64,000 nt of DNA from Geopseudomonas aromaticivorans (GTDB lineage: Bacteria; Pseudomonadota; Gammaproteobacteria; Pseudomonadales; Pseudomonadaceae). The notes below the pieces were generated by a model, which worked only from the letters and a program-made list of their open reading frames with translations, made no database searches and had not been told where the DNA came from. Positions 32,535-40,236 of the stretch are shown piece after piece (the stretch's first letter is position 1; the number at the start of each line of letters is the position of its first letter). The stretch lies in assembly GCF_019097855.1 (NCBI RefSeq), contig NZ_JAHRGL010000016.1, positions 1 to 64,000 on the forward strand. The letters are read 5' to 3'. Both the position numbers and the translations under genes were made by a program.

Positions 32535-33625
32535 CTACGGACATTGAAACCATCTCCATGCTGCGTGACAGCCTGGAGCGCTATACCGCCGAGCAGTACG
32601 ACTTCCTCAAGCGCTGGCGCGTGCTCGAGCAGCCCGCCGGTTACAGCGCGGCGGCCTGGCAGAACTATGCCGAGTTCGGCTGGCTGGCGCTGCGCCTACC
32701 CGAGGAGGAGGGCGGCCTGGACGGCGATGCCGTGGCGCAGGGCGCGGTCATGGAGGTGGTCGGCAAGCGCCTGCTGATGGAGCCGCTGCTGGCCAGTGCG
32801 CTGGTCGGCACCGGGCTGGTGGTCAAGCTGGGCACTGCCAGCCAGCAGGCCGCGCTGCTGCCGGCGCTGGCCGATGGCAGCCTGAAGCTGGCACTGGCCC
32901 ATGAGGAGCAACTCGACGGTCAGAGCTGCTGGGTGGAGGCAGGACAGCTGACGGGGACCAAGCAGGGCGTGCTGCACGGCGATGCCGCCAACCGCCTGCT
33001 GGTGACTGCCCGTGACGAGCAGGGCGAGCTGCAGGTGTATCTGGTCGATGTTGCCGGCGCAGGCGTCGAGCGCCAGGCATATCGCCTGGTCGACGGTCGA
33101 GGTGCCGCCAACCTGCGCTTTTTCGGCACACCGGCCGAGCGGCTGGGTGACGAGGGACGCGCGTGCGCAGCAGACGTGCTGGCCGAAGTCTTCGACGAGG
33201 CCGGCGTGGCGCTGTGCGCCGAGGCCTTCGGTGCGGCGACCTGCCTAGTCGACATCACCAACGAGTACCTCAAGGTGCGCAAGCAGTTCGGCAAGCCGCT
33301 GGCGAGCAACCAGGCGCTGCAGCACCGCATGGCCGACCTGTACATGCTCAAGGAGGAAATCCGCGCGCTGACCCGTGCCGCCCAGCAGGCAATGCTGTTG
33401 CCGGCCGAGGAGCGCGCACGCCAGGTCAGCGGCGCCAAGGCCTACATCAGCCATGCCGCGCGCAAGATCGCCAACGAGGCGATCCAGATGCACGGCGGCG
33501 TCGGTGTCACCGAAGAGCTGGAGGTCAGTCATTACTTCCGCCGGCTGATGGTCAACGCGGCGCTGTTTGGCAGCCGCGACTGGCATTTCAGCCGCTTCGT
33601 CGAGTCGACGCTGAAGTCCGCCTGA
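32531..33625 (+). CDS. Acyl-CoA dehydrogenase, second subunit of the probable heteromer
   Basis: A 364-residue acyl-CoA dehydrogenase with a compact N-terminal domain, KVRKQFGKPLASNQALQHR in the C-terminal helical domain, and QMHGGVGVTEELEVSHYFRR, the position where such enzymes bind FAD and may carry the base Glu. Its middle beta domain is more degenerate than that of the upstream subunit, as expected when one partner has lost part of the FAD site. The 4-bp overlap with the upstream gene supports joint assembly. A CA-like leader (CCAACAAGAGG) follows before the ligase. Confidence 0.86.
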   Translation: MTTDIETISMLRDSLERYTAEQYDFLKRWRVLEQPAGYSAAAWQNYAEFGWLALRLPEEEGGLDGDAVAQGAVMEVVGKRLLMEPLLASALVGTGLVVKLGTASQQAALLPALADGSLKLALAHEEQLDGQSCWVEAGQLTGTKQGVLHGDAANRLLVTARDEQGELQVYLVDVAGAGVERQAYRLVDGRGAANLRFFGTPAERLGDEGRACAADVLAEVFDEAGVALCAEAFGAATCLVDITNEYLKVRKQFGKPLASNQALQHRMADLYMLKEEIRALTRAAQQAMLLPAEERARQVSGAKAYISHAARKIANEAIQMHGGVGVTEELEVSHYFRRLMVNAALFGSRDWHFSRFVESTLKSA

Positions 33626-33663
33626 AAGACGCATCCACAAGTAGCCAACAAGAGGATGTAAGC

Positions 33664-35298
33664 ATGCGCAAAGATATCAGTGGCCGGCAGGTGCGCCTGG
33701 ACGAGGCGATCCTGGCCCGCTATGCCGGCTGCAGCGAGTGGCAGAACCAGACCATCGCCGAGCGGGCCGCGGCCATGGCCGCACGCGACCCGCGGCAGAT
33801 CACCCATGTGTTCGAGGGCGTGCCCTGCGCGGTGGGCGAGCTGCTCGGCGATGCCCGCCTGCTGGCCGGTGCCCTGCAGCGCCGCGGGCTGGTGGCCGGC
33901 GACGTGATCAGCTTCCAGCTGCCCAACTGGCGAGAGACCGCAGTCATCGACCTGGCCGCCAGCCTGCTGGGCCTGGTGGTGGCGCCGATCGTGCCGATCT
34001 ACCGAGATGCCGAGGTCGCCTTCATGCTGGCCGACTCGGCGATCAAGGCGGCCTTCTTTCCGGGCACCTACCGCAACTTCGACTACGCCGCGATGATGGC
34101 CCGCCTGGCGCCGAGCCTGCCGCAGCTGCAGTTGCTCTGCCCGGTGCGCAGCGATGCGTCCGGCGCGGACAGCTACGAGGCGATGCTCGCCGAGGGCAAG
34201 GGGCCGGCTTCGCTGCCGGTGGTAGACGCCAACGCGGTCAAGCTGATCCTCTACACCTCCGGCACCACCGGCCGGCCCAAGGCCGTGCTGCATTCGCACA
34301 ACACCGGGCCGACCCGCCTCAAGCGCGCCTTCGAGCACTGGTGCGGCAGCGGCGCGGAAACCCTGTTGATGGCCTCGCCGGTGACCCATGTCACCGGCCT
34401 CAGCGGCCTCGAGCTGCCGTTCTTCCTGAATGCGCGCACGGTGTTCATGGACCGCTGGAACGCCGCCGAGGCGCTGGAGATCATCGAGCGCGAGCAGGTC
34501 ACCGTTAGCCTCGGCGCCACGCCGTTCCTGCACGAGCTGATCCACCAGGCCGAGCAGCACGGCCGCCGTCTGCCGAGCCTCAAGGCCTTCGCCTGTGGCG
34601 GTGCCGAGGTGCCGCCGGCGCTGATCTACAAGGCCCGCGAAGTGTTCGACAACTGCCGCGCCTTCCGCGTGTTCGGCTCCAGCGAGGCGCCGCTGGTGAC
34701 CCTGGGCTTCGTCGGCGAGGGCCATCTGGAGCAGGCGGCCACCACCGACGGCGAGATCTGCGACTACGAGGTGCGCCTGCTCGACGAGCAGGGCCAGCCG
34801 GTCGCTCTGGGCCAGGAGGGCGAGATCTGCGTGCGCGGCGCCGCCATGTTCCTCGGCTATGCCGATGCCGAGCAGACCGCGGCCAGCTTCGATGCCGACG
34901 GCTTCTTCGCCACCGGCGACCTGGGGCGGATCACCGCCGACAACGCCATCGTCATCACCGGGCGCAAGAAGGACCTGATCAACCGCGGCGGCGAGAAGAT
35001 CAGCGCCAAGGAGGTAGAAGACATCCTCCACCAGCATCCGGCCATCGACGAGGCGGCGGTGGTGTCCATGCCGCACCCGCGCCTCGGTGAAACCCTGTGC
35101 GCCTATGTGATACTCAAGCCCGGCCAGACCCTGACCCTCGACACGCTGCTCGGCAGCATCGCTCAGGCAGGGGTGGCCCGGCAGAAGCTGCCCGAGCGCC
35201 TGGAAGTGGTGGCTGATTTCCCGCGCACCGCCTCGGGCAAGATCCGCAAGGACCAGCTGCGCGCCGACATCCGCCAGCGCCTGGCGGCGCAACCCTAA
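33664..35298 (+). CDS. AMP-dependent acyl-CoA ligase
   Basis: A 544-residue ANL-family ligase. The P-loop YTSGTTGRPK is at 197-206, the A5-like segment FGSSEAP near 338-344, YADAEQTAASFDADGFFATGD with the conserved TGD, GRKKDLINRGGEKISAKEVE in the hinge, and the catalytic Lys526 in RTASGKIRK. It activates a carboxylic acid as a CoA thioester, most likely the acid fed to the acyl-CoA dehydrogenase pair upstream. The ATG at 33664 has an AGAGGA site; the reading frame is open much further upstream but without a suitable start. Confidence 0.9.
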   Translation: MRKDISGRQVRLDEAILARYAGCSEWQNQTIAERAAAMAARDPRQITHVFEGVPCAVGELLGDARLLAGALQRRGLVAGDVISFQLPNWRETAVIDLAASLLGLVVAPIVPIYRDAEVAFMLADSAIKAAFFPGTYRNFDYAAMMARLAPSLPQLQLLCPVRSDASGADSYEAMLAEGKGPASLPVVDANAVKLILYTSGTTGRPKAVLHSHNTGPTRLKRAFEHWCGSGAETLLMASPVTHVTGLSGLELPFFLNARTVFMDRWNAAEALEIIEREQVTVSLGATPFLHELIHQAEQHGRRLPSLKAFACGGAEVPPALIYKAREVFDNCRAFRVFGSSEAPLVTLGFVGEGHLEQAATTDGEICDYEVRLLDEQGQPVALGQEGEICVRGAAMFLGYADAEQTAASFDADGFFATGDLGRITADNAIVITGRKKDLINRGGEKISAKEVEDILHQHPAIDEAAVVSMPHPRLGETLCAYVILKPGQTLTLDTLLGSIAQAGVARQKLPERLEVVADFPRTASGKIRKDQLRADIRQRLAAQP

Positions 35299-35320
35299 TA
35301 AAAATTCGGAGATGGCCAGT

Positions 35321-36283
35321 ATGGACTCTACCTATCTTGAAGTGCGCATCGCCCGCAAGGCGGCCGAAGCGCTGGATATCGTGACTCTCGAGCTGACTTC
35401 GACCAGCGGAGAGGCCCTGCCGGCCTTCAGTGCGGGCTCGCACATCGACGTGGAAATTCGCCCGGGTCTGGTACGCCAGTACTCGCTGTGCAACGACCCG
35501 ACCGAGCAGCATCGCTATGTCATCGGCGTACTGCGCGACCCGGTGTCGCGTGGCGGCTCGATCGCCGTGCACGACGAGTTGCAGGAAGGGCAGACCATCC
35601 GCATCAGCCCGCCGCGCAACCACTTCCCGCTGGTGCAGGCCAAGCGCTACGTGCTGTTCGCCGGCGGCATCGGTGTCACCCCGATCCTGTGCATGGCCGA
35701 GCGCCTGGCCAGCAGCGGCGCCGATTTCGTCATGCACTACTCGTCGCGCTCTCCCGAGCGCGCGGCCTTCGTCGAGCGCATCGGCAACTCCGCCTACTCC
35801 GGCAAGGTGCACCTGCATTTCGACGATGGCGCGGCCGAACAGAAACTCGATCTGGCGGCGGTACTGGCCGCCGAGCCGGCGGACAGCCACCTGTATGTGT
35901 GCGGCCCGGGCGGCTACATCGACTTCGTGACCAACACCGCCAGGGCGCAGGGCTGGAGCGACGAACGCGTCCATTTCGAGTATTTCGCCGCCAAGGCGGT
36001 GGATACCTCGGAAGACCAGCGCTTCGAGGTGCAGGTCGCCAGCAGCGGCAAGGTCTATGTGATTCCCGCGGACCAGTCGATTGTCTCGGTGCTCGAGGCC
36101 GACGGTGTGGAGATCAGCGTTTCCTGCCAGCAGGGCATCTGCGGTGCCTGCATCACCCGGGTGCTGGACGGCCAGCCGGACCACCGCGACCAGGTGCTGA
36201 CCGACAAGGAGCGCGACGAGGAAAACTGGTTCACGCCTTGCTGCTCGCGCTCGCAGAGCCCGCGCCTGGTGCTCGATATCTGA
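35321..36283 (+). CDS. VanB-type (PDR) oxygenase reductase
   Basis: A 320-residue reductase with an N-terminal flavin domain (RQYSLCND, residues 53-60), the NAD(P)-binding GGIGVTPIL near 115-123 and a C-terminal plant-type [2Fe-2S] domain with Cys269, Cys274, Cys277 and Cys307. This is the phthalate-dioxygenase-reductase order. It passes electrons from NAD(P)H directly to a Rieske oxygenase and may serve several alpha subunits here. The ATG at 35321 (GGAG 10 bp upstream) is preferred to the ATG at 35312, where the ribosome-binding site would touch the start. It ends at a clear terminator. Confidence 0.9.
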   Translation: MDSTYLEVRIARKAAEALDIVTLELTSTSGEALPAFSAGSHIDVEIRPGLVRQYSLCNDPTEQHRYVIGVLRDPVSRGGSIAVHDELQEGQTIRISPPRNHFPLVQAKRYVLFAGGIGVTPILCMAERLASSGADFVMHYSSRSPERAAFVERIGNSAYSGKVHLHFDDGAAEQKLDLAAVLAAEPADSHLYVCGPGGYIDFVTNTARAQGWSDERVHFEYFAAKAVDTSEDQRFEVQVASSGKVYVIPADQSIVSVLEADGVEISVSCQQGICGACITRVLDGQPDHRDQVLTDKERDEENWFTPCCSRSQSPRLVLDI

Positions 36284-36313
36284 CCGGTGTCCCTGGGGTG
36301 GGGATGTCCCTTC

Positions 36314-36345
36314 GGCACGCCGTTTCCCTGGCGTGCCTTTTTTTT
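36314..36345 (+). terminator. Rho-independent terminator
   Basis: GGCACGCC / GGCGTGCC stem (8 bp) with an 8-nt loop, directly followed by eight T residues. It ends the operon running from about 28235. Confidence 0.92.
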
Positions 36346-36368
36346 CACACCGGCAAAGGTTCTCTGCG

Positions 36369-37316
36369 ATGCACAAGCTCTTTGCGGATCGGTTGGCACG
36401 CAACCTGTTCAGTGGCCGGGGGCTGGTCTGGCTGGCCTATCTGGGCGTCGTGCTGATCTGGGCGACCACCCCGCTGGCCATCCAGTGGGGCACGCTGGAT
36501 ACCGGCTTCGCCTTCGCTGCCGCGACCCGCATGTTCATTGCACTGGTTAGCTGCCTGCTGGTCTTGGGCCTGTGTGGCATCCATCTGCCGCGGCATCGGC
36601 GCGCCTTGCTCAGCTACCTGGTGGCCGGCGGCGGGCTGTTCGTCGCCATGCTCGCTGTCTACTGGGCGGCGCGGCGCCTCGATTCGGGGCTGATGTCGGT
36701 GATCTTCGGGCTTTCGCCGCTGGTAACCAGCCTGTTGGCAGCCTTCTGGCTGGAGGAGCGCCTGCTCAGCCCGACACGCCTTCTGGGCATGGCGCTGGGC
36801 GTGGTCGGCCTCGGCATGGTCTTCATCGACGATGGCCTGCAGCTTGCCGAGGGGGCGGCGGCGGGCATCGCCGTGCTGCTGTTCGCGGTGCTGGTCAACG
36901 CCGCCACTCTGGTCGGCCTTAAGCGCATCGCCGACGACAGCGCGCCATTGGCCACCACCGCCGGTTCCCTGCTGGTGGCTGCGCCGCTGTTCCTGCTGGC
37001 CTGGTGGCTGGATGGCGCGGCGCTGCCGGCGCAGCTGAGCTGGCGCGGTGGCCTGTCGATTCTCTATCTGGCGCTGTTCGGCTCGGTGCTGGGTTTCGCC
37101 CTGTACTACTACATCGTGCGGCGCCTGGACTCGGCGCAGGTGGCGCTGATCCTGGTGATCACCCCGCTGCTGGCGCTGCTGGTTGGTCAGCGCTTCAACG
37201 GCGAGCAACTGCCGCCGCAGGTGTGGCTGGGCGCGGTGGTGATCGGTCTGGGCCTGCTGCTGCATCAGCGCGGCAACCGGGCGGTCGCCGCGCCGCAGGG
37301 GGTCAGCGACCGCTGA
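36369..37316 (+). CDS. EamA/DMT-family transporter
   Basis: A 315-residue inner-membrane protein of the drug/metabolite transporter superfamily, with about ten hydrophobic segments in two EamA repeats (first repeat near residues 20-140, second near 155-300). It may export a metabolite or a toxic intermediate. It lies just after the terminator, so it has its own promoter, with AAAGG before the ATG. It converges with the crotonase gene and the two overlap by 14 bp at their 3' ends. The substrate is unknown, and a link to the pathway rests on position only. Confidence 0.83.
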   Translation: MHKLFADRLARNLFSGRGLVWLAYLGVVLIWATTPLAIQWGTLDTGFAFAAATRMFIALVSCLLVLGLCGIHLPRHRRALLSYLVAGGGLFVAMLAVYWAARRLDSGLMSVIFGLSPLVTSLLAAFWLEERLLSPTRLLGMALGVVGLGMVFIDDGLQLAEGAAAGIAVLLFAVLVNAATLVGLKRIADDSAPLATTAGSLLVAAPLFLLAWWLDGAALPAQLSWRGGLSILYLALFGSVLGFALYYYIVRRLDSAQVALILVITPLLALLVGQRFNGEQLPPQVWLGAVVIGLGLLLHQRGNRAVAAPQGVSDR

Positions 37317-38082
37317 AGGTGGCGGGGCGCTTTTCCAGGAAGGCGCTCACGGCCTCGCGGAAGTCCTCGGTCTGCAGGCAGTCGGCGAAGGCCGCCTTTT
37401 CCGCTTCCAGCTGGCTGGCGAAGCTGTTCTCGAAGCTGCCACGCATCAGACGCTTGAGCAGGCCGAGGGCCTTGGGCGAGGCTGCGGCCAGGCGCTGGGC
37501 CAGGGCCAGGGTGGCGCTTTCCAGCTCCTCGGCGGGTACCACGCGGTTGACCAGGCCCAGGCGCAGTGCTTCGACGGCGTCGAACGGTTCGCTGAGCAGG
37601 GCGATTTCCAGTGCCTTGCGCAGGCCCACCAGGCGCGGCAGGCTCCAGGACGCGCCCACATCGCAGCTGGCACCGAGGTTGATATAGGCGAAGTTGAAGC
37701 GACTGTTGTCGGCGGCGATGGCCAGGTCGCAGGCCAGTGCCAGGCTCATGCCGGCGCCGGCTACCGGGCCGTGCAGGCTGGCCAGCAGCGGGGCATCCAG
37801 GCCGCTGAGCAACTGCAGGGCCTGGTTCATCGGCTCGATCAGGGTTTCCGGCACCGAAGCGGGGTCGTCGCGGAACTGGGCGATGTCGCCGCCGGCCATG
37901 AAGCCGCGGCCGTTGCCGCTGAGAACGATGACGCGCACCTCGGGGTCATCGGCCAGCTGCCGACAGGTGGCCAGGAAGGCGCTGGCCAGGCTCTGGTCGA
38001 TGGCATTGAGGGCCTGTGGCCGGTTGAAGCGGATATGCCGGATCTGGCCGTGGCTCTCGAGCAGGATAGGGGCAGTGGACAT
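37303..38082 (-). CDS. Enoyl-CoA hydratase/isomerase, PaaG-like
   Basis: A 259-residue crotonase. The oxyanion-hole segments are GFMAGGDIAQF and HGPVAGAGMSLALACD. The two glutamates of canonical hydratases are not present: one position is Ser in AGMSLA and the other is Tyr in FAYINLG. An Asp in ASCDVGASWSLPRLVG sits where PaaG-type isomerases have their catalytic Asp, so isomerisation is more likely than simple hydration. It is the last gene of the minus-strand operon. The ATG at 38082 has AAGGAC upstream. Confidence 0.83.
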   Translation of the reverse strand: MSTAPILLESHGQIRHIRFNRPQALNAIDQSLASAFLATCRQLADDPEVRVIVLSGNGRGFMAGGDIAQFRDDPASVPETLIEPMNQALQLLSGLDAPLLASLHGPVAGAGMSLALACDLAIAADNSRFNFAYINLGASCDVGASWSLPRLVGLRKALEIALLSEPFDAVEALRLGLVNRVVPAEELESATLALAQRLAAASPKALGLLKRLMRGSFENSFASQLEAEKAAFADCLQTEDFREAVSAFLEKRPATFSGR

Positions 38083-38111
38083 AGTCGGGTCCTTGTGGAA
38101 AGCGATCTGGG

Positions 38112-38822
38112 TCAGGGTTGGGGCGCTGGCTGGTAGCTGCGCCAGACCTGCTCCATTACGGTCAGGCGCTGGTTGGCGCGCAGCGGATCGTAGGCCGCCA
38201 GGTTGACGCTGCGGATCAGATGACGCGGGGCTGGGCTGGCGGGGTGGTCGGCTTCGATGATGTTGATGCACGCCGGATCCTGCTCGAAGGCCTTGAGCCC
38301 GGCCAGTCCGCTGCCGCTGATGCGGCTGAGGATCACCCGGTTCACCGCGTCATGGGCGACCAGCAGCAGGTCGTTCCAGTCCGGGCGAGCCAACCAGTCG
38401 TCCCAGGCCTGGCCGACGCGCAGGGCGAAGTCGCTCCAGGCCTCGCCGCCGATGAAGCTGGCACCGGGCAATTCCGCGCCGTCGTAGGCGTAGGCGATGG
38501 CCTGCTGGCGCTGCTCAGGCGGTACCTCGCGCAGGCGTCCGCCACGCACCTCCTGCAGGCGCGGCTCCATCTGCAGGGCGATGTCCGCCGCGCCCAGCAC
38601 GATCCGCGCGGTTTCTTCGGTGCGCGGCAGCCCCGAGCACACCGCCAGGTCGAAGCGCACCGGGGCCAGCAACTGCCGGGCCGCCTCGGCCTGCTGGCGC
38701 CCGGTCGGGGTCAGCGGCACCTGGCGCGGGTCGAGCGGCTTGCCCTGGGTATCGAAGTAGCTGACCTGTGCATGGCGCAGCAGGTAGATGCGCCGACGCG
38801 GCAGGTCGTTGCGGGCGTTCAT
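38112..38822 (-). CDS. Histidine phosphatase superfamily protein
   Basis: A 236-residue phosphoglycerate-mutase-like protein. The phosphohistidine motif is LRHAQVS near residues 15-21, with CSGLPRTEET as the second motif and LLVAHDAVNRVIL near the end as the third, supplying the second His. RHA replaces the classical RHG, which is common in the family. It overlaps the DUF6285 gene by 4 bp and sits in an operon with a kinase, so it may remove the phosphate placed by that kinase or recycle a misphosphorylated product. Confidence 0.83.
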   Translation of the reverse strand: MNARNDLPRRRIYLLRHAQVSYFDTQGKPLDPRQVPLTPTGRQQAEAARQLLAPVRFDLAVCSGLPRTEETARIVLGAADIALQMEPRLQEVRGGRLREVPPEQRQQAIAYAYDGAELPGASFIGGEAWSDFALRVGQAWDDWLARPDWNDLLLVAHDAVNRVILSRISGSGLAGLKAFEQDPACINIIEADHPASPAPRHLIRSVNLAAYDPLRANQRLTVMEQVWRSYQPAPQP

Positions 38823-39223
38823 GGCTTGGCCCGTTGCAGGTAGCGCGGATTGCTCTCGGCGAGCTTCTGCCGCGCCACCTGTTCGAGGTGGCGGAAGACC
38901 TGGGCGTGGGCATCGCCGGCGTCGGCGCCACCCTGGCGAATCAGCCGGCTCAGTGCGCGGTTGGCCTCGACCAGCTGTGCGCGCAGCGCCTCCGCGCCCG
39001 GCTGGGCCGGGCTTGCGGCGCTGTGCAGGAACGCCTGCAGCTCGGTCAGCTCCGTGCGCTCAGGCTGTTCGCCCGCCTGTAGCTGGCGGGCGGCGATGCC
39101 CATGGCGCGGGCGATCATCAAGGCATTCTGCTTCTGCTCGGCAGGCAGGGCGGGCAGCAGCTGGGCGCGCAGCAGCGCCTCGGCGCTTTCCAGCAGTTGT
39201 GCTCCAGTGGGGTAGTCGCGCAT
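38819..39223 (-). CDS. DUF6285 (LvaB-like) kinase partner protein
   Basis: A 134-residue helical protein (DYPTGAQLLESAEALLRAQ, QKQNALMIARAMGIAARQLQ) of the small family commonly coupled to APH-type kinases and ACAD10/11-like dehydrogenases. In the levulinate pathway of Pseudomonas putida the equivalent LvaB works with LvaA as the 4-hydroxyacyl-CoA kinase. Here the start overlaps the kinase stop by one base and its stop overlaps the phosphatase start by four. The kinase-partner role is transferred from that system. Confidence 0.8.
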   Translation of the reverse strand: MRDYPTGAQLLESAEALLRAQLLPALPAEQKQNALMIARAMGIAARQLQAGEQPERTELTELQAFLHSAASPAQPGAEALRAQLVEANRALSRLIRQGGADAGDAHAQVFRHLEQVARQKLAESNPRYLQRAKP

Positions 39224-40236
39224 CAGGTGCCCTCCGTCATCCGCAGGATTTCGTATTCCAGCTCCGGGACTATATGCCCGGTCAGCGCCAGCAGCAGCGA
39301 ATCCTCCTCGCCGGAGAGATGCCGCTCGGCCTGCTGGATGGCGATGATCGCCCAGTTCATGTGCGCCATGACTTCCCAGTAGGCGACCTGCGCGCGGTCG
39401 ATGGGGCAGCCGCTGACACTCTCGTAGCCCTGGTAGAAGTCCTCGCGCTGGCCGATGCCGCCGGCTTCCAGTGCGTCGGCGCCAAAGCGCCAGCAACGCG
39501 CACAGAACCAGCCGAGATCCTCCAGCGGATCGCTCCAGCCGGCGAACTCCCAGTCGAGGATGGCAGTCAGGCCATTGTCGTCGACCATGTAGTTGCCGGT
39601 GCGAAAATCCCGGTGGCAGAGCACCAGCTCGCCGCGCGGCGGGACATGGCGCTCCAGCCAGCGCAGGCCCCATTCGAGCACCGGATGCGGCGTGTGGTGG
39701 TTGTCGAGGTAGGCGCGGTGCTGCTGGATCAGGTGCAGTGCCGGCGCTGCGGCGTAGCTCGGCAGGAAGTCGAGATCGGCGCGCGGCGGGCGGATCGAGT
39801 GGATCCGCGCCAGCTCGGCGCCCAGCCGGCGCGCCAGTTCGGCACGGTCACCACCCAGGCTGCGGTCCTTGACCAGCTGGTAGCCGGTGGCGGTGCCGGC
39901 CACCCGGCGCATGACGAAGAACGGCCGGCCGATGACCTCGCGCTCGGCGCACAGCCACAGCGGCTCCGGTACCGTGACCCCGGCGGCGAAGGCCGCGCGC
40001 AGCAGGGCGAACTCCTGGGCGCGGCCATGGCTGACCGACACCCCGGTGGGGGAGTCGGCGCGGACCACCAGTTCCTGAGTGCCGGCCAGCGGGCCGCCTT
40101 CGATCCGCGCGATGGCCAGCCAGTTCTCCTGGATGGCGCCGCCGGAGAGCAGGCGCAGCTCGCTGAACTCGACGCTCGCGGCCCCGGCCTGTTGGGCGAT
40201 GAAGGCCTGCAGGGCGGTACTCAGCTCGGGATTCAT
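39223..40236 (-). CDS. APH-family kinase, LvaA/ACAD10-like (probable 4-hydroxyacyl-CoA kinase)
   Basis: A 337-residue aminoglycoside-phosphotransferase-fold kinase. The catalytic loop HRDFRTGN (residues 208-215) contains Asp210, with Asn215 as the metal ligand, and Asp228 in ILDWEFAG is the second metal ligand. The N-terminal lobe has LLSGGAIQENW. This subfamily phosphorylates 4-hydroxyacyl-CoA, giving a phosphate leaving group for an ACAD10/11-type dehydrogenase. It overlaps the dehydrogenase gene by ATGA and is co-transcribed with the DUF6285 partner. The frame extends upstream inside the dehydrogenase gene, but only the ATG at 40236 fits. Confidence 0.85.
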   Translation of the reverse strand: MNPELSTALQAFIAQQAGAASVEFSELRLLSGGAIQENWLAIARIEGGPLAGTQELVVRADSPTGVSVSHGRAQEFALLRAAFAAGVTVPEPLWLCAEREVIGRPFFVMRRVAGTATGYQLVKDRSLGGDRAELARRLGAELARIHSIRPPRADLDFLPSYAAAPALHLIQQHRAYLDNHHTPHPVLEWGLRWLERHVPPRGELVLCHRDFRTGNYMVDDNGLTAILDWEFAGWSDPLEDLGWFCARCWRFGADALEAGGIGQREDFYQGYESVSGCPIDRAQVAYWEVMAHMNWAIIAIQQAERHLSGEEDSLLLALTGHIVPELEYEILRMTEGT

